This document shows, piece after piece, positions 1 to 11,092 of a DNA stretch of 42,273 nt. Every line of letters starts with the position of its first letter. Position 1 is the first letter of the stretch. The stretch is from Amanita rubescens (Eukaryota; Basidiomycota; Agaricomycetes; Agaricales; Amanitaceae), in contig WION01000457.1 in the NCBI GenBank assembly GCA_015039365.1, forward strand, positions 1-42,273. The letters are read 5' to 3'. The notes beneath the pieces were generated by a model. The model worked only from the letters and a program-made list of their open reading frames with translations, searched no databases and had not been told where the DNA came from. A program made the position numbers and the translations under genes.

Positions 1-1793
1 GGCGGCTTCTTTATTGGGTAGTCATGGGTACTTAATAAGATGACCTACGTACGCGATGACTGGCCAATTAATCGTCGTGATACATGTCCTTCACTTTCCG
101 CCGAAAAAAAATGACGCGCAAACTCTTGTACTCATAGCCCGCGATGAACGATTCTTGTGGTATTTTCTCGACAAGGACGATTTCTGTAAGAACCAAAAAA
201 CATGGATTCGGAAGTTATGAGATATGGCGTGGATGCGAATACCAAGATGGTGCATCAGAAGACGATCCAGAGGTAAAAAATACCATCCAACTCGCGCCCT
301 ATGCGGACAGATGCCGTGACGTAGGCCCGAGGTAATATCACACTTCGGATTGAATTCTCCGATCCGAAATCCTTTCAATGCCGCACCGAAAGACGATAGA
401 CGGGTTCACACGCACTGTTATCTGATAACCTTCTGTCCTCAACGCAGATGTATTGAACGACCCGATAAATCTCGGACTCAGCCTTACTCTTGCCAGATCA
501 ATCACCAGGATTCGACGGGAAGAGGAAAAATATGGTTTTGACGTACTTATGAAATAAATCATTATAGAAGGTGGCATATTCCAAACAAGAGCACCAGCAT
601 CATTCAGAATAGGACCCCTTAGTCCTGTGGCCACTGCTTCGGTACAGGAGAGAAATAGCAGTACAAAAGCACATTTACCGATTTGATGCTGTACAGATGG
701 ATGGAGGGCATCTTTTATGTGTATTTTGACTCAAGCGCGTCAAACCCGGATAGCAATGCAATGACATGGCTTCCAGTGAGTTATACATATGTGGTACGCA
801 AAGTTCACGACCGATCCTGCATCCATAAATGTCACTCTATCCCAAAGTACACCGTCGGGCGCACGAGGACAACCAGGAAGCAGTGAGAGTTCCTAGGCAA
901 GCCACATTGACTAGGGTTTATCAGAATATTTCAGCTGAGCTCCCAAGCCCAGGTCGTGAAAACGTGGTTGTCTTTAGCCGCTGCAATTGTGCCGGCCCAT
1001 CCACCCTGACGTATGTGGGGTAGTGCTGCGAAGAAGCATGCGTCCTTGACATGAACAACGGGAGTTGCTTATTGGGTATCTGGTCCAGGCGACACGACAT
1101 GGCGGTGGCGTTTCCCGACTTTGTCAAAAGGCCTGTTTGAAACACGCATAGCCTCATGAGCACTGGCAACTCCATCGTTCAGTCGGCGTCTCCCAGTTGG
1201 GATTGCTTCGTTGGGACGGCTGCTGGCAAGAAAGACCAGGGGACAGGTAGGGATAACCTTTTCCCCAAATTCACGTCTGAAAATTGCAGATGATCGATAC
1301 AGCTTTGCATTGTATTAATAATTACCCGTTGATCAACAAGTTTAGCAGTGAGTCTCAGGTGAACCTGTTGAAATGAAATGCTTTCATTAAATTTACCGAC
1401 GCTTCGGAGTGACCGTACTAGTCGTTGCCGCTGCCTGGACATCCAGAACCACATCGGTCCTGATAGGAGGGAGACACCAAGTCCCAACTTCTACTCGATG
1501 GAATCTGAGCCAATATGCACCACTCTATCTTGAAGCGAGACGGAGCCGCAACACTGCACGGTCTATCGATCTGCCGGGTGAACTAGCGACAAGCTGTAAT
1601 ACAAGAGGACTCCTCCTACGTTAGTTTGGATGTTGATTACGACGAACGCCTGGGATTAGCCTGGGACGAACGTTGAATCTTCACCCTTAGTCACATCTTA
1701 CTATAACAAATATGTATTGATCCACCCAATTGTTGTACAGCTATGGCGATTGTGTTACAAGGTAGTCATAGTCGAGGCAATATTACAAGATGT
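1..1793. other. No recognisable gene
   Basis: Short open frames occur on both strands, but none shows a known domain, a repeated composition or a convincing exon chain with splice signals. No tRNA, tandem repeat or transposon end was seen. The region may be decayed coding DNA like its right neighbour. Confidence 0.4.
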
Positions 1794-2005
1794 TTAGGGG
1801 CTGCACTTGCAACTGTCCCGTCTCAGTTAATCCACTGATACTTCATAAGAAACAGGGAACGTGCCTGTCGCCGCATTTACAGGCATCCCCAGCTTTGGTG
1901 CAGGCACATACGTAGGAGACGGGGACGTCAACGTTCTGCACGATGGAAACAGAGTTAGCATGAATCGGTATCATGGTAAAGCATAGCACTACTAACAGAG
2001 CGCAT
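1794..2005 (-). CDS. Metallothionein-like peptide (32 aa, three exons, GC-AG intron)
   Basis: I read three exons on the minus strand: 2005-1997 (ATG CGC TCT), 1935-1865 and 1812-1794. The spliced product is 32 residues and ends CACTKAGDACKCGDSCKCSP, with CxC, CxC and CxxxCxC clusters typical of fungal metallothioneins, which bind Cu(I), Zn or Cd in the cytosol. Intron 1 (61 nt) has donor GTTAGT, a CTAAC branch site and acceptor TGCAG. Intron 2 (52 nt) has a rare AG|GCACGT donor, a TTAAC branch site and acceptor GACAG; using it converts a frame ending after six Cys into a compact tail with the extra CxC. The sequence just before the ATG is a CA/CT-rich leader as in fungal mRNAs. The known part is the Cys pattern; the splicing is inferred. 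If intron 2 is not used, a slightly longer peptide with five Cys results. Confidence 0.5.
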
Positions 2006-2427
2006 TATGAGAGTTGGTTTGTGAAGATGAGAAGATTTGACAGATAATAGACGTTTGGTCAGAAGCGACTGACGTTTCACCTCGAGGAAGCCAGCCTCTT
2101 ATGTTCGTTTGGCGCCCTGAGGCTATCTGGAGCGAATGAGAAGCAAGCACTTTTATGCTTAATCCGGGTAAATCGTGATGGAAGCAGTACCACCTGACTC
2201 TGACACCAGCCGATACCGCACAATGTGAAAGCAGGTAGGACTCGCAATCGCGGGACTGAAGACGGGGAAGATTCCCCGTCGAATCCGTTGTTGAAATCAT
2301 TATCGTCCTACAAATTGCATAAGTAGAGAATATGCATACCGATGGAGAGCATCACCATTCGGCAGGTTACGCTTGAAGCCGCTCGTATACGTGAGATGAA
2401 AAGACACTTGGGTAAAAAGAATCTCAC
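2006..2427. other. Intergenic, upstream of the metallothionein-like gene
   Basis: This is presumably the metallothionein-like promoter on the minus strand. No clear TATA box or metal-response motif can be pointed to, and no gene is seen. Confidence 0.3.
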
Positions 2428-3163
2428 TTTGCCGTTTTGATTTTGCATCGCGTTTGGCAATCGCCGGAGACGTTTTGGGTCGAAATCCTTCGTCAAGTGA
2501 GCGTTCTATGGGGATTCGAAGAATAACGCCTACATGCTTGAATAAATACAGCGGAACAGATGCACAGACGAGAAATGCACCTACAAGGAACTACGCTTCA
2601 GCCATCCTCGGCGAATATCGTGCCAAACGCACGAGAATCGAGTGGTGATGATCCCAGGTGACATCAACAAGCTTCTTCAGAATACTCGGCACATCCGAGT
2701 GAACCCAGACTCCTGATGAGAAAGCGGGCGAAGAGGAGGTTGGAAAAGGGCCCATAAAGCGTGATCAGACTGAATGATGTCAAGCCTGCCGGCGCATTTA
2801 GCAAAAGTACGAAGAGAGTGATGAGAAAACACACCGAGCCTCACGCACAACCTCCATCAAGGTCATCCGATTGGTCGTTGCTTTCGGAGTCGCGCATTCT
2901 GGCTCTGCTGCTTTCCAACTTCCGCTGGCAGTTAAAGACGCCACAAGATGGAAGGGATACAACTTACATTGCTACGGGTGGTTGTCCTGACTCGATGGCG
3001 ATGGATGTTGGTCGGCTGAATTAGTGTGGGAGCGTCGGACCTCCTCGAGCTCGTCGTCCGAATCGACGCGCGTTTCCATCTCCAACCTTTCCGATACCTC
3101 CCGTCCCGTCTTTCTAGTCCCGCTTCCATGAGCACCGCTCCTTCGCATGTCTGTGCTACTCAT
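2428..3163 (-). pseudogene. Relic of a probable membrane transporter gene
   Basis: Two coding-like pieces lie in order on the minus strand. The first (3163-2972) starts with ATG and encodes a hydrophilic, acidic stretch beginning MSSTDMRRSGAHGSG with an SDDELEE patch; it stops just before a good GTAAGT donor that another frame would use, which suggests a frameshift. The last (2580-2428) follows a TTGTAG acceptor and encodes a membrane-like segment with FLVCASVPLYLFKHVG followed by a basic tail, then a GTGAGA donor. Between them one frame shows another hydrophobic stretch (FLITLFVLLLNAP). The last segment resembles the final helix and tail of MFS transporters, but the middle of such a protein is missing. 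The assignment is weak; a decayed membrane protein gene is the safest statement. Confidence 0.25.
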
Positions 3164-3217
3164 CGAGCGCTACGATGATCGGCCTCAAATCGATAGCGAG
3201 CCACCTCTGGCCGCACT

Positions 3218-3312
3218 CTAGAGGCATCATTGCACACCATCAAGTACCTTCCCCTACCTCTCGTTACCCGCCACAGTCAAACTCGGTTTCATCACCAAAC
3301 GCGGCCAGGACA
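3218..3312 (+). pseudogene. Acylpyruvase (FAH-domain) gene fragment A
   Basis: Two short exon pieces match the intact acylpyruvase at 18576-19445. RGIIAHHQ is encoded just before a GTACCT donor at 3244, and after a CCACAG acceptor (ending 3276) the frame gives VKLGFITKRGQD. The intact gene has RGIIAHHE, an intron at the same place, and VELGLIISKRGRD. The two metal-ligand glutamates of the family (E66 and E68 in the intact copy) are Q and K here. No further exons are readable nearby, so this is a small plus-strand remnant opposite in orientation to the other copies. Confidence 0.7.
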
Positions 3313-3540
3313 TTTGCCCCTCTAGTACCCTCCTACATCACCCTACGCAATGACTGTGGGTCTTGTCGAGTTTTTTGACGTTCTCCGTAGTTGCGATGTT
3401 CTTACAGACAAGCTGTCGATTCCCGCTGATGGTGATCCAATTCCTTTGGTCTTTTGTCAAGACTTGCATTATCGAAGACATACTGTGCCTTCAAGATGCC
3501 GCAGTCTCTGGACCTTTCCAGTCATATTACCCAGCAATTT

Positions 3541-3570
3541 GACAAAGATTCCGAGGACGCGCACCATTGA
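3541..3570 (+). repeat. 30-bp exact repeat, copy 1
   Basis: These 30 bases are identical to 12401-12430. In one frame both give TKIPRTRTIE. They form part of the material shared between the 3.2-4.0 kb and 12.2-13.5 kb segments, but lie in a different order relative to the FHA-RING fragment: upstream of it here, downstream in the second segment. Confidence 0.8.
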
Positions 3571-3679
3571 AGTTCGTGCCATTGAGGTAGATTAGGCGTG
3601 GGTTGAGGTACAATGGGTGTTTTCTATGACTTGAATGAGCATAGACGACATGGGACGAGAAAAGTAGACGGACCTTGAT

Positions 3680-5828
3680 TTGACGAACAGCCTAAGCTTG
3701 GCCGCAATCTCTGGGCTCGTCCAAGAAACTCTTCCCAGTCTGAACCTAGACTCACCATCCCCAAACCTACCTTCACGTCGCGCTGACTGGCAACACCAGT
3801 TCCCTGATTACAAACACACCACCTGCTGTTCCTCGACGTCTGCCTCGTCAATCCAACTCAAATTTTGTCTCGCCAAACCTAAATTCTTCCGCGATCTACA
3901 TTTATCTAACAACATTGCCCAGTGTCCTTCCTCGCCTTCTGCGCCATCCACCTTTGCAAGCATGCTAGGTGAGAACCGAACCCTAATCGGAACAACGCCA
4001 CCAACACAAGCCTTCTGCTAGCGCTCCCCACAGTCCTCAACTTCCCAAACATCATCCCCAGCATTCTTCCCACCACCCATTGGCTCCCTCCATGCCAGGC
4101 AGCCTCCCGGTACCCGCTCTCTCACCCCAGCCATCCCTCCCAACTCGGGCCCAGGCCCCACTCACGCCAACGTCACCTTCTGCATCCGACTCGTTCCGCA
4201 CCTAGACTCCCGTCGTTCCCTCCGGTTCGACGCCATCACTCGCGACCTCCGCGAAATCGACTCGGCCCTCTGCATCGGTCGGTTCACAGGCTGTTCCGGA
4301 ATGGGTCTCGTTGCCGTCAACGCCCTAGGCACCAATAGAACTCGCTTTCAAATCCAAAGTCGTCTCTCGCGCCCACGCCGAGATTCGGGGTTGAAAAGGG
4401 AGGTCTCAATAAAGGATACCAAGTCGTCCAGTGGAACGTTTTTGAACCACGTTAGCCAGCGAATCAGGAGAGAGTTTGCCGTTTCAACCCAAGGATGATA
4501 TTTTGCAGCTAGGTGTTGATTATCAATGAGGCGCGGAGGATATTTATAAGAGCATTAAGATCAGAGGGAGATTGGACGGCCAGCGCGAACGCTTTCGATT
4601 CTTTACCTTTTTTTCTCGCGTTCTGATGAATTACGCATCAGCACGAATGCTTTGAAAAACTTGAAGAATCTCGCGGCTGTTGTCGGCCCAGCGGCGCCTC
4701 TAGCTATGTATACCCGGTGCCAATATCAAAGGTAGTACAGCCAAACCTGCGAAATTACAAATTCCAGATTGTTGCATATGTACGAGCACTTGTTGCCTTT
4801 ACTACAGTTAATCTGACCCGTCTTAACAGGCTTATTCGCCACATCGATCCGTCAAGCGCTCTTCATTGCCCCGTGCTCCCATGCATTCCACTACAAATGC
4901 ATCAAACCGCTTATCGAAGCCCATCACCCAGCAAATCCTTGTCCCCTCTGTCAAACTTACGCAAATCTCGGGGAAGACGTCAAAGTAGAACTAACCGATC
5001 TTGACGGCGACGGCGACGCTGATGCTGATGCGGCGTCAAGATTGACGATGGACCTGCGACCAACAACAAAGAACCAGATGCGGACAACACAGGCGTTGCT
5101 ACCGCCGTCCCAACACCCTCTCGCCTTACTGATTCTGCTCAACACCGCCAAGGTGAAGACACAGAGATGAGCAACAGCTCGTCTAACGTGGCACCACCCT
5201 CTCGTTCTGCTCTACTCGCACCACCACATATACCCATAACCTCCGGCTGGCTCCTTCCGATAACGGAGTGAGAGCAGTTCCATCTGTCGGTTGATAAGGA
5301 CCGCGAAGTGGGTGGAGAGACAGAAGTTGAGCCCAATTCCGTCGGACAGTTGTCCTTATCTTCTCGACGTGCTCGGGGAGCGGGAACCGGGGGAGGAGGA
5401 ACGTCAAGGGCGAGATAACGTGCAAGATATCTTCCGGCTTTGTTTCTGCTGTTGGGGGGGAGTGTACAGATTACGATGGGATTTCGGGGACGGGTAATGG
5501 TAAAGGGGTGGATGAAGTTGACGAGGTTGAGATGGGTGATACGATAGAGTGAGTTCATTCCTTTTACGTCCTTTCTTCGAAACTCCCCTGTTTCACTCCT
5601 TGTTGTTTATTTATGTCCACCTTCTTCAAGTTATACTTACTAACCCACACATACTCTCCGTAACAGATACAATGGTCCAGAAGAAGATTCTGCAATGGAC
5701 GAAGAACATGACCACCACATTGGTATTGCTGTAGGTATTGTCACTGCTGACGGCATAGCTGAACTTGGTGCAGGACCTGGGAGTACTGGACCTAGAGGGT
5801 CAATAAGTGGAAAGAGGAAGTGGTAATA
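3680..5828 (+). pseudogene. FHA-RING E3 ubiquitin ligase (Dma1/Chfr-like) pseudogene
   Basis: Pieces of one protein can be read in order in different frames. A Pro/Ser-rich leader (about 3970-4170) is followed by FHA-domain blocks such as VTFCIRLVPHLDSRRSLRFD and CIGRFT (4166-4290), SKVVSRAHAEI (about 4353-4390), IKDTKSSSGTFLNHV (about 4411-4452) and DDILQLGVDYQ ending in a TGA. A RING-H2 block follows (4840-4965: RQALFIAPCSHAFHYKCI then PCPLCQTYANL), then an Asp-rich segment and a clean last exon (about 5667-5828, GIAVGIVTADGIAEL to a stop) behind a CGTAACAG acceptor. FHA domains bind phosphothreonine; Dma1-type proteins are spindle and septation checkpoint ligases. Stops, frame changes and loss of the first RING CxxC pair show that the gene is dead. 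No intact copy lies in the window. Confidence 0.75.
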
Positions 5829-6021
5829 ATAAATCACGGATAATGAATGGCATGGGTATATACATATACATTTCTAGCATCCTACCTTTTTTTTCACAGC
5901 CTTTTGTTGGTTGTCTATAGTGGTTGCACTTAATATTTGCATCCTTTGATTTAAACATAGAAGTATGGAAAGGGTACATGGATTTTGAAGTTATACATGA
6001 ACAAAAAGGGAAACATAAATT

Positions 6022-9000
6022 TCAATCATCTGAGTCATTATTCAGTGTGTCCATCGTATCATCTATTGGGCCCAGGTACTTGGCACCATGTGCTAGAAGT
6101 AATTGGACAATCTCCAAGTCTTCAGGTTTGCCAAGTTCATCATCGATAGAGTCAGGGTCTGGGTTTGCTGCAACATAAAGTGCGCTGCCATATTTTTTCC
6201 CCTGAATATTAACATCAGCTCCATGTTGAAGGAGCATCTCAACAATGTCCTTGTTATTATTGAATGCAGCATGAATAAGAGCTGTATGTCCATCAATTTC
6301 ATCACAGAAGTTAACATCAGCACCATTTAAAAGCAGTATCTTAGCAATTGCTTTGTGACCCCATTTTGATGCGATGGTGAGAGCAGAACCATGTGACTCC
6401 TCATCATCATCATTAAAATAATGGCCATGTAAGTTAACATCAGCCCCCCATTGAAGGAGTAGCTCAACAATTCTCTTGTGTCCCTTATCTGATGCTGCCA
6501 TGAGAGCAGAACCATAACAGTCTCCCTGAATATTTGCATTGGCTCCCCATTCAAGGAGGAGTTGGACAATATCTGTTTTGCCAGAATAAGATGCAGCTTG
6601 CAGTGCAGTGTCCCCCCCAGCTTCAATATCCACATCAGCTCCCCATTCCAGAAGCAATCTAACAATGTCAGCTGAAGCATAGTTTGATGCTGATGCAACA
6701 TGCAGTGGAATACCCTTCATTCCATACATATTTATGCAAGCTCCCTTCTCTAGCAAAAGCTTGACAATGTCCTTGTGTCCCCTGCTCAATGCAGGAATAA
6801 GTGCTTTGTCATATACATCAGCACCTGGTACTCCTTCATCCAAAAGTAGCTCAACAATACTTCTGTTAAGAAGCAGCTGAACAATGTGTACTTGTGGGTA
6901 CTTTGATGCAAAGACAGCCACATCAGTCTTTGCCTTCATATCAGCTCCACTCTCCAGAAGCATTTCAACAATGGCCTTGTGACCATTGCTGGCTGCACTG
7001 TTTAAAGCTTCAGCAAGGGAACCCTTCCAGTTCATCATGTATGATTCTTCGCCATCCATCAGCCCTCTCAGTGATGCACTGGGCTCAGAGTCAAGAAGCA
7101 GCTTAACAATATGTACATTCCCTCTCTGCGATGCAGAGACAAGTGCATCAGCTTTGGCCTTCATGTCAACTCCACTCTCCATGAGTATCTCAACAATGTC
7201 CTTGTAATTATTGGCAGCTGCCCAATTTAAAGCTTTTGCAAGTGATCCCTTCCTGTGAATCATGTATGATTCTTCATCATGCATCAGCCCTCTCAGTGAT
7301 GCACTGGGCTCGGAGTCAAGAAGCAGCTTAACAATATGTACATTCCCTCTCTGTGATGCAGAGACAAGTGCATCTGCTTTGGCCTTCATGTCAACTCCAC
7401 TCTCCATGAGTATCTCAACAATGTCCTTGTAATTATTGACAGCTGCCCAATTTAAAGCTTTTGCAAGTGATCCCTTCCTGTGCATCATGTATGATTCTTC
7501 ATCATGCATCAGCCCTCTCAGTGATGCACTGGGCTCAGAGCCAAGAAGCAGCTTAACAATATGTACATTCCCTCTCTGTGATGCAGAGACAAGTCCATCA
7601 GCTTTGGCCTTCATGTCAACTCCACTCTCCATGAGTATCTCAACAATGTCCTTGTAATTATTGGCAGCTGCCCAATTTAAAGCTTTTGCAAGTGATCCCT
7701 TCCTGTGAATCATGTATGATTCTTCATCATGCATCAGCCCTCTCAGTGATGCACTGGGCTCGGAGTCAAGAAGCAGCTTAACAATATGTACATTCCCTCT
7801 CTGCGATGCAGAGACAAGTGCATCTGCTTTGTCCTTCATGTCAACTCCACTCTCCATGAGTATCTCAACAATGTCCTTGTAATTATTGACAGCTGCCCAA
7901 TTTAAAGCTTTTGCAAGTGATCCCTTCCTGTGCATCATGTATGATTCTTCATCATGCATCAGCCCTCTCAGTGATGCACTGGGCTCAGAGTCAAGAAGCA
8001 GCTTAACAATATGTACATTCCCTCTCTGTGATGCAGAGACAAGTCCATCAGCTTTGGCCTTCATGTCAACTCCACTCTCCATGAGTATCTCAACAATGTC
8101 CTTGTAATTATTGGCAGCTGCCCAATTTAAAGCTTTTGCAAGTGATCCCTTCCTGTGCATCATGTATGATTCTTCATCATGCATCAGCCCTCTCAGTGAT
8201 GCACTGGGCTCAGAGTCAAGAAGCAGCTTAACAATATGTACATTCCCTCTCTGTGATGCAGAGACAAGTGCATCAGCTTTGGCCTTCATGTCAACTCCAC
8301 TCTCCATGAGTATTTCAACAATGTCCTTGCGATTATTGGCAGCTGCCCAGTACTAAAGCTTTTGCAAGTGATCCCTTCCAGTGCATCATGTATGATTCTC
8401 CATCATGCATCAGCCCTCTCAGTGATGCACTGGGCTCAGAAAGCCACACTTCTGATCTCAATAAGAAGTCAACAATAGCTTTATGACCAACAGATGCTGC
8501 CTCCCCTAAAGCCTCAACAATTAATTCCTTCCTTTTCTTCTCATCTGACTCTTTTTGAAGTAAGCAGTTGAACTGATTCAATATCACCATCATGTACTAC
8601 ATTTCTTACAGTACTACTATCAATTTTCAAATTCAGACCACTGCAATTTATAAGCTGTGTAATAGTTTCTTTTTTTTTAGATCTTGGTGCTTCGACGAAT
8701 AGCCATATTTATGAATTTATGAAGCACATCATTGTCTTTTCCATGCTCACACAATAGCCTAACAACTTGGTTTTGTCCTGCTTCAGATGCTGCTTGAAGA
8801 GCCTAATAATAGAATTTACTTGCAACTTTAATGTTTCCTTTCTCAATTAGCAGTGTCACCGATATTGATATGTCCATTGCATCCAGCAGCAGATAGAGCT
8901 TCCATGCATGCCACACTGTTTACTTGGCTGTAACATCAGCCATTTAGCTGTTTCAATCAAGCCATGTAGGGCAGCAATTTGAAGATAATTTGGGTATATC

Positions 9001-11092
9001 ATTTCGCACATGATTGAATCCCAACTTTGTACCAAATTGATAGTTGTAAGCCTTGACCCAATATTTCAAGCTCTTATAGATTCAAACAGATTAATGATTT
9101 GGTTCATAACAGCTGACTCTTGCTTGCATGCTAAGATGTGCTTTGGCCAAAACTGTACAGCATACCAGAGCAAAGACTTCTCAAATCTTGCCAGTGCATC
9201 TTTGAATCATCATGTTTAGGAATTACCTGCTCCCTTGTAATATGTAAGCTAGACCACATTGTCCAATAAAATAGTGGCCAAAGCAAGGGTCCACTTTGAC
9301 AGATGACCCTATCTTTCTTTTGTTACTCTGAAAATATTCCTTAATAGATGCATGTGCAAACTGAACAGTTTCATCCTTCATCTTGGTGACAAGGCTTGAA
9401 CAAATCTTGAGCACATCATCAGGATAATCCAACTTGGCATCAACATCAAATTGTTGGCTTTCCACATCAAATTCTAGAATTAGGGCCAAGTCCTCCACAT
9501 GTATTGGCCTTTCAGAAAATGTAAGCCACAAAAGTAGCTTCATGGCATTCATTGCATCTGCTTCTTCAATTCTGGTCAGAATCTGGTCATATGTGGACTC
9601 TAATGTGGTAGGGAGACCATTAAGCTTTTGTCTCAACATCCTTGGGCTTTTGCTGCAATGTTTTAGTTCTTCCAATTGGCAGGCAACCCATCTAAACCTA
9701 TGATAATCATTTCATGACCAGCATCTGACAAGTGACAGAGTGATACTCACATTCCTTTTCCCTTCTCCATAAGAGTCACTTTGATAAGTTCCTTGGCATT
9801 TTCTTTCCATGTTTTAAGCTCAGTTGCAGTAGACAGCATATGTTCAATATACTGTTCAATGTCTTGGTTTACTTGCATAAAAGTGAGATCCACTTCAGTG
9901 GGCATTGCTTGCCTCAAAGAGTTGACAATTGGCAATTCCTTTCTGCTTGTGACAAGAAGGTGGCAACTTCTGATGCTCCATCCATTAATAAGTTTCACAA
10001 GCTCAAGTACTTCCTCCACATTGGCACATTCATCAAGTGCATCAATGAATAAGTAGACATCCTGAAATCCAGACAGGTAGGATTTCAACACTTCATATAA
10101 ATCATGATCTGTTGGTTTTTGAAGCCCATCTTTGCATTTTTCAAATACCTGCTTGAGTACTGATTGGTTCTGTGGGGAAAAAAGGGTCAAAACTAATGAG
10201 CAAAGGAGACCTCTTGCAGTTCTTTTGTTCATAGTCAGAAACATCACAAAAGAAGTAGGCTAAATTGGAAGATTTGCCATCAGTCTGTCCTTGAATGGCT
10301 TGAATCAAGGTTGAGCTTTGAAGGTGTTAAATGGTAGCAAATAGAAATGCAATAAGCTCACCAGAGAACAGTTTTTCCTGACCCAGCTACAGAAATGCTT
10401 ATTTAAAATCCTGAAACTTGATGTCCACTTACAGATACCATGAATCCACAAGAATGAGTTATCTCTTTTTTTCCATGCCAAATAGTCAGGGCTATTGAGA
10501 AGCCATGATCCAGTGTTGTCCAGGTGGGTCTTAAGTGCATTGTTGAAATTGGTAGATGGATCAGGTGGCATCAGCCACTGCTTATACTTGTCTGTAGGAC
10601 TGTTAGCCCAATTCATAGCATATGCATGTAAATTTTGCCAATGCTCATTCCAGTTTCATGGTTGGCTAATACCTAAGTCAGATCTACTGTCCTGTCAGGG
10701 AATATTTATTTGTACATACTATTGAATATCACATCTTGATTTGCTGCAATTATAGTACACTTGTCCAAAATGACACCTTGGGCATGTTGTAAAATTTGGA
10801 TACTACCAATATATCATCAACAGGCAGATTTTAAATGACAACCATATTGACATGCATACCCATCATTTACATTGGATGATTGTCTACTAGGATGTTTATA
10901 TTTGAACGTGGACTAAGGGGATCCATCGTACCTGTGCTCCTGAGCTGCATAATTGGAGTCTACATCCATATCCTGGCACTCCTCAGTGACGGACTGAGGC
11001 TGCATGTCATTCCTTTTTGCCTTCTTGTTAGTTAGAGTCTCAGCAGAAGCCTGGGAGTTTGCTGATAGAGCACGTTTAATGCGACTGCTCAT
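6022..11092 (-). pseudogene. NACHT-ankyrin NLR-type NTPase, pseudogenised in its middle
   Basis: The gene is read right to left. The first exon starts at 11092 (MSSRIKRALSANSQ...) with a GTACGA donor near 10930, and a possible second exon near 10735-10825 gives LQHAQGVILDKCTIIA before a GTATGT donor. The NACHT segment follows: WLMPPDP, then a P-loop GISGSGKT that exists only after removing a 46-nt intron (10387-10432), Walker B LFIDALDEC and sensor LLVTSRKELP (10247-9747). A spliced FRWVACQLEELK and winged-helix block comes next (9675-9223), then ankyrin repeats to a stop at 6022. Disablements include a 1-nt shift near 10215, a TGA near 9068, further shifts and stops at 8800-9060 (TAG, TAA) and a 1-nt insertion near 8350. 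The last 761 codons (8307-6022) remain open. Fungal NLRs of this build are linked to non-self recognition. The gene is AT-rich compared with the housekeeping genes. Confidence 0.85.
6958..8460 (-). repeat. Six-plus tandem 225-bp ankyrin units with a 450-bp higher-order period
   Basis: Unit starts, read on the minus strand at each MESGVDMK, are 8307, 8082, 7857, 7632, 7407 and 7182, exactly 225 bp apart (75 residues, about two ankyrin repeats each). Units 2 and 4 share GLVSAS, MMHR and WAAVNN; units 3 and 5 share ALVSAS, MIHR and WAAANN. The array therefore repeats as 450-bp pairs. A more diverged unit upstream is 226 bp from its neighbour because of a 1-nt insertion near 8350 that breaks the frame. 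Near-identity between units points to recent unequal exchange or gene conversion. Confidence 0.95.

Noticed and set aside
6894..8356. Four near-identical plus-strand frames of about 73 codons
   Set aside because: They are the antisense shadow of the ankyrin repeat units and recur only because the units do.
10735..10910. Cys-rich minus-strand frame suggesting a zinc ribbon
   Set aside because: It contains an early stop. Another frame of the same bases gives a segment resembling the usual N-terminal region of basidiomycete NACHT proteins and ends at a GTATGT donor.
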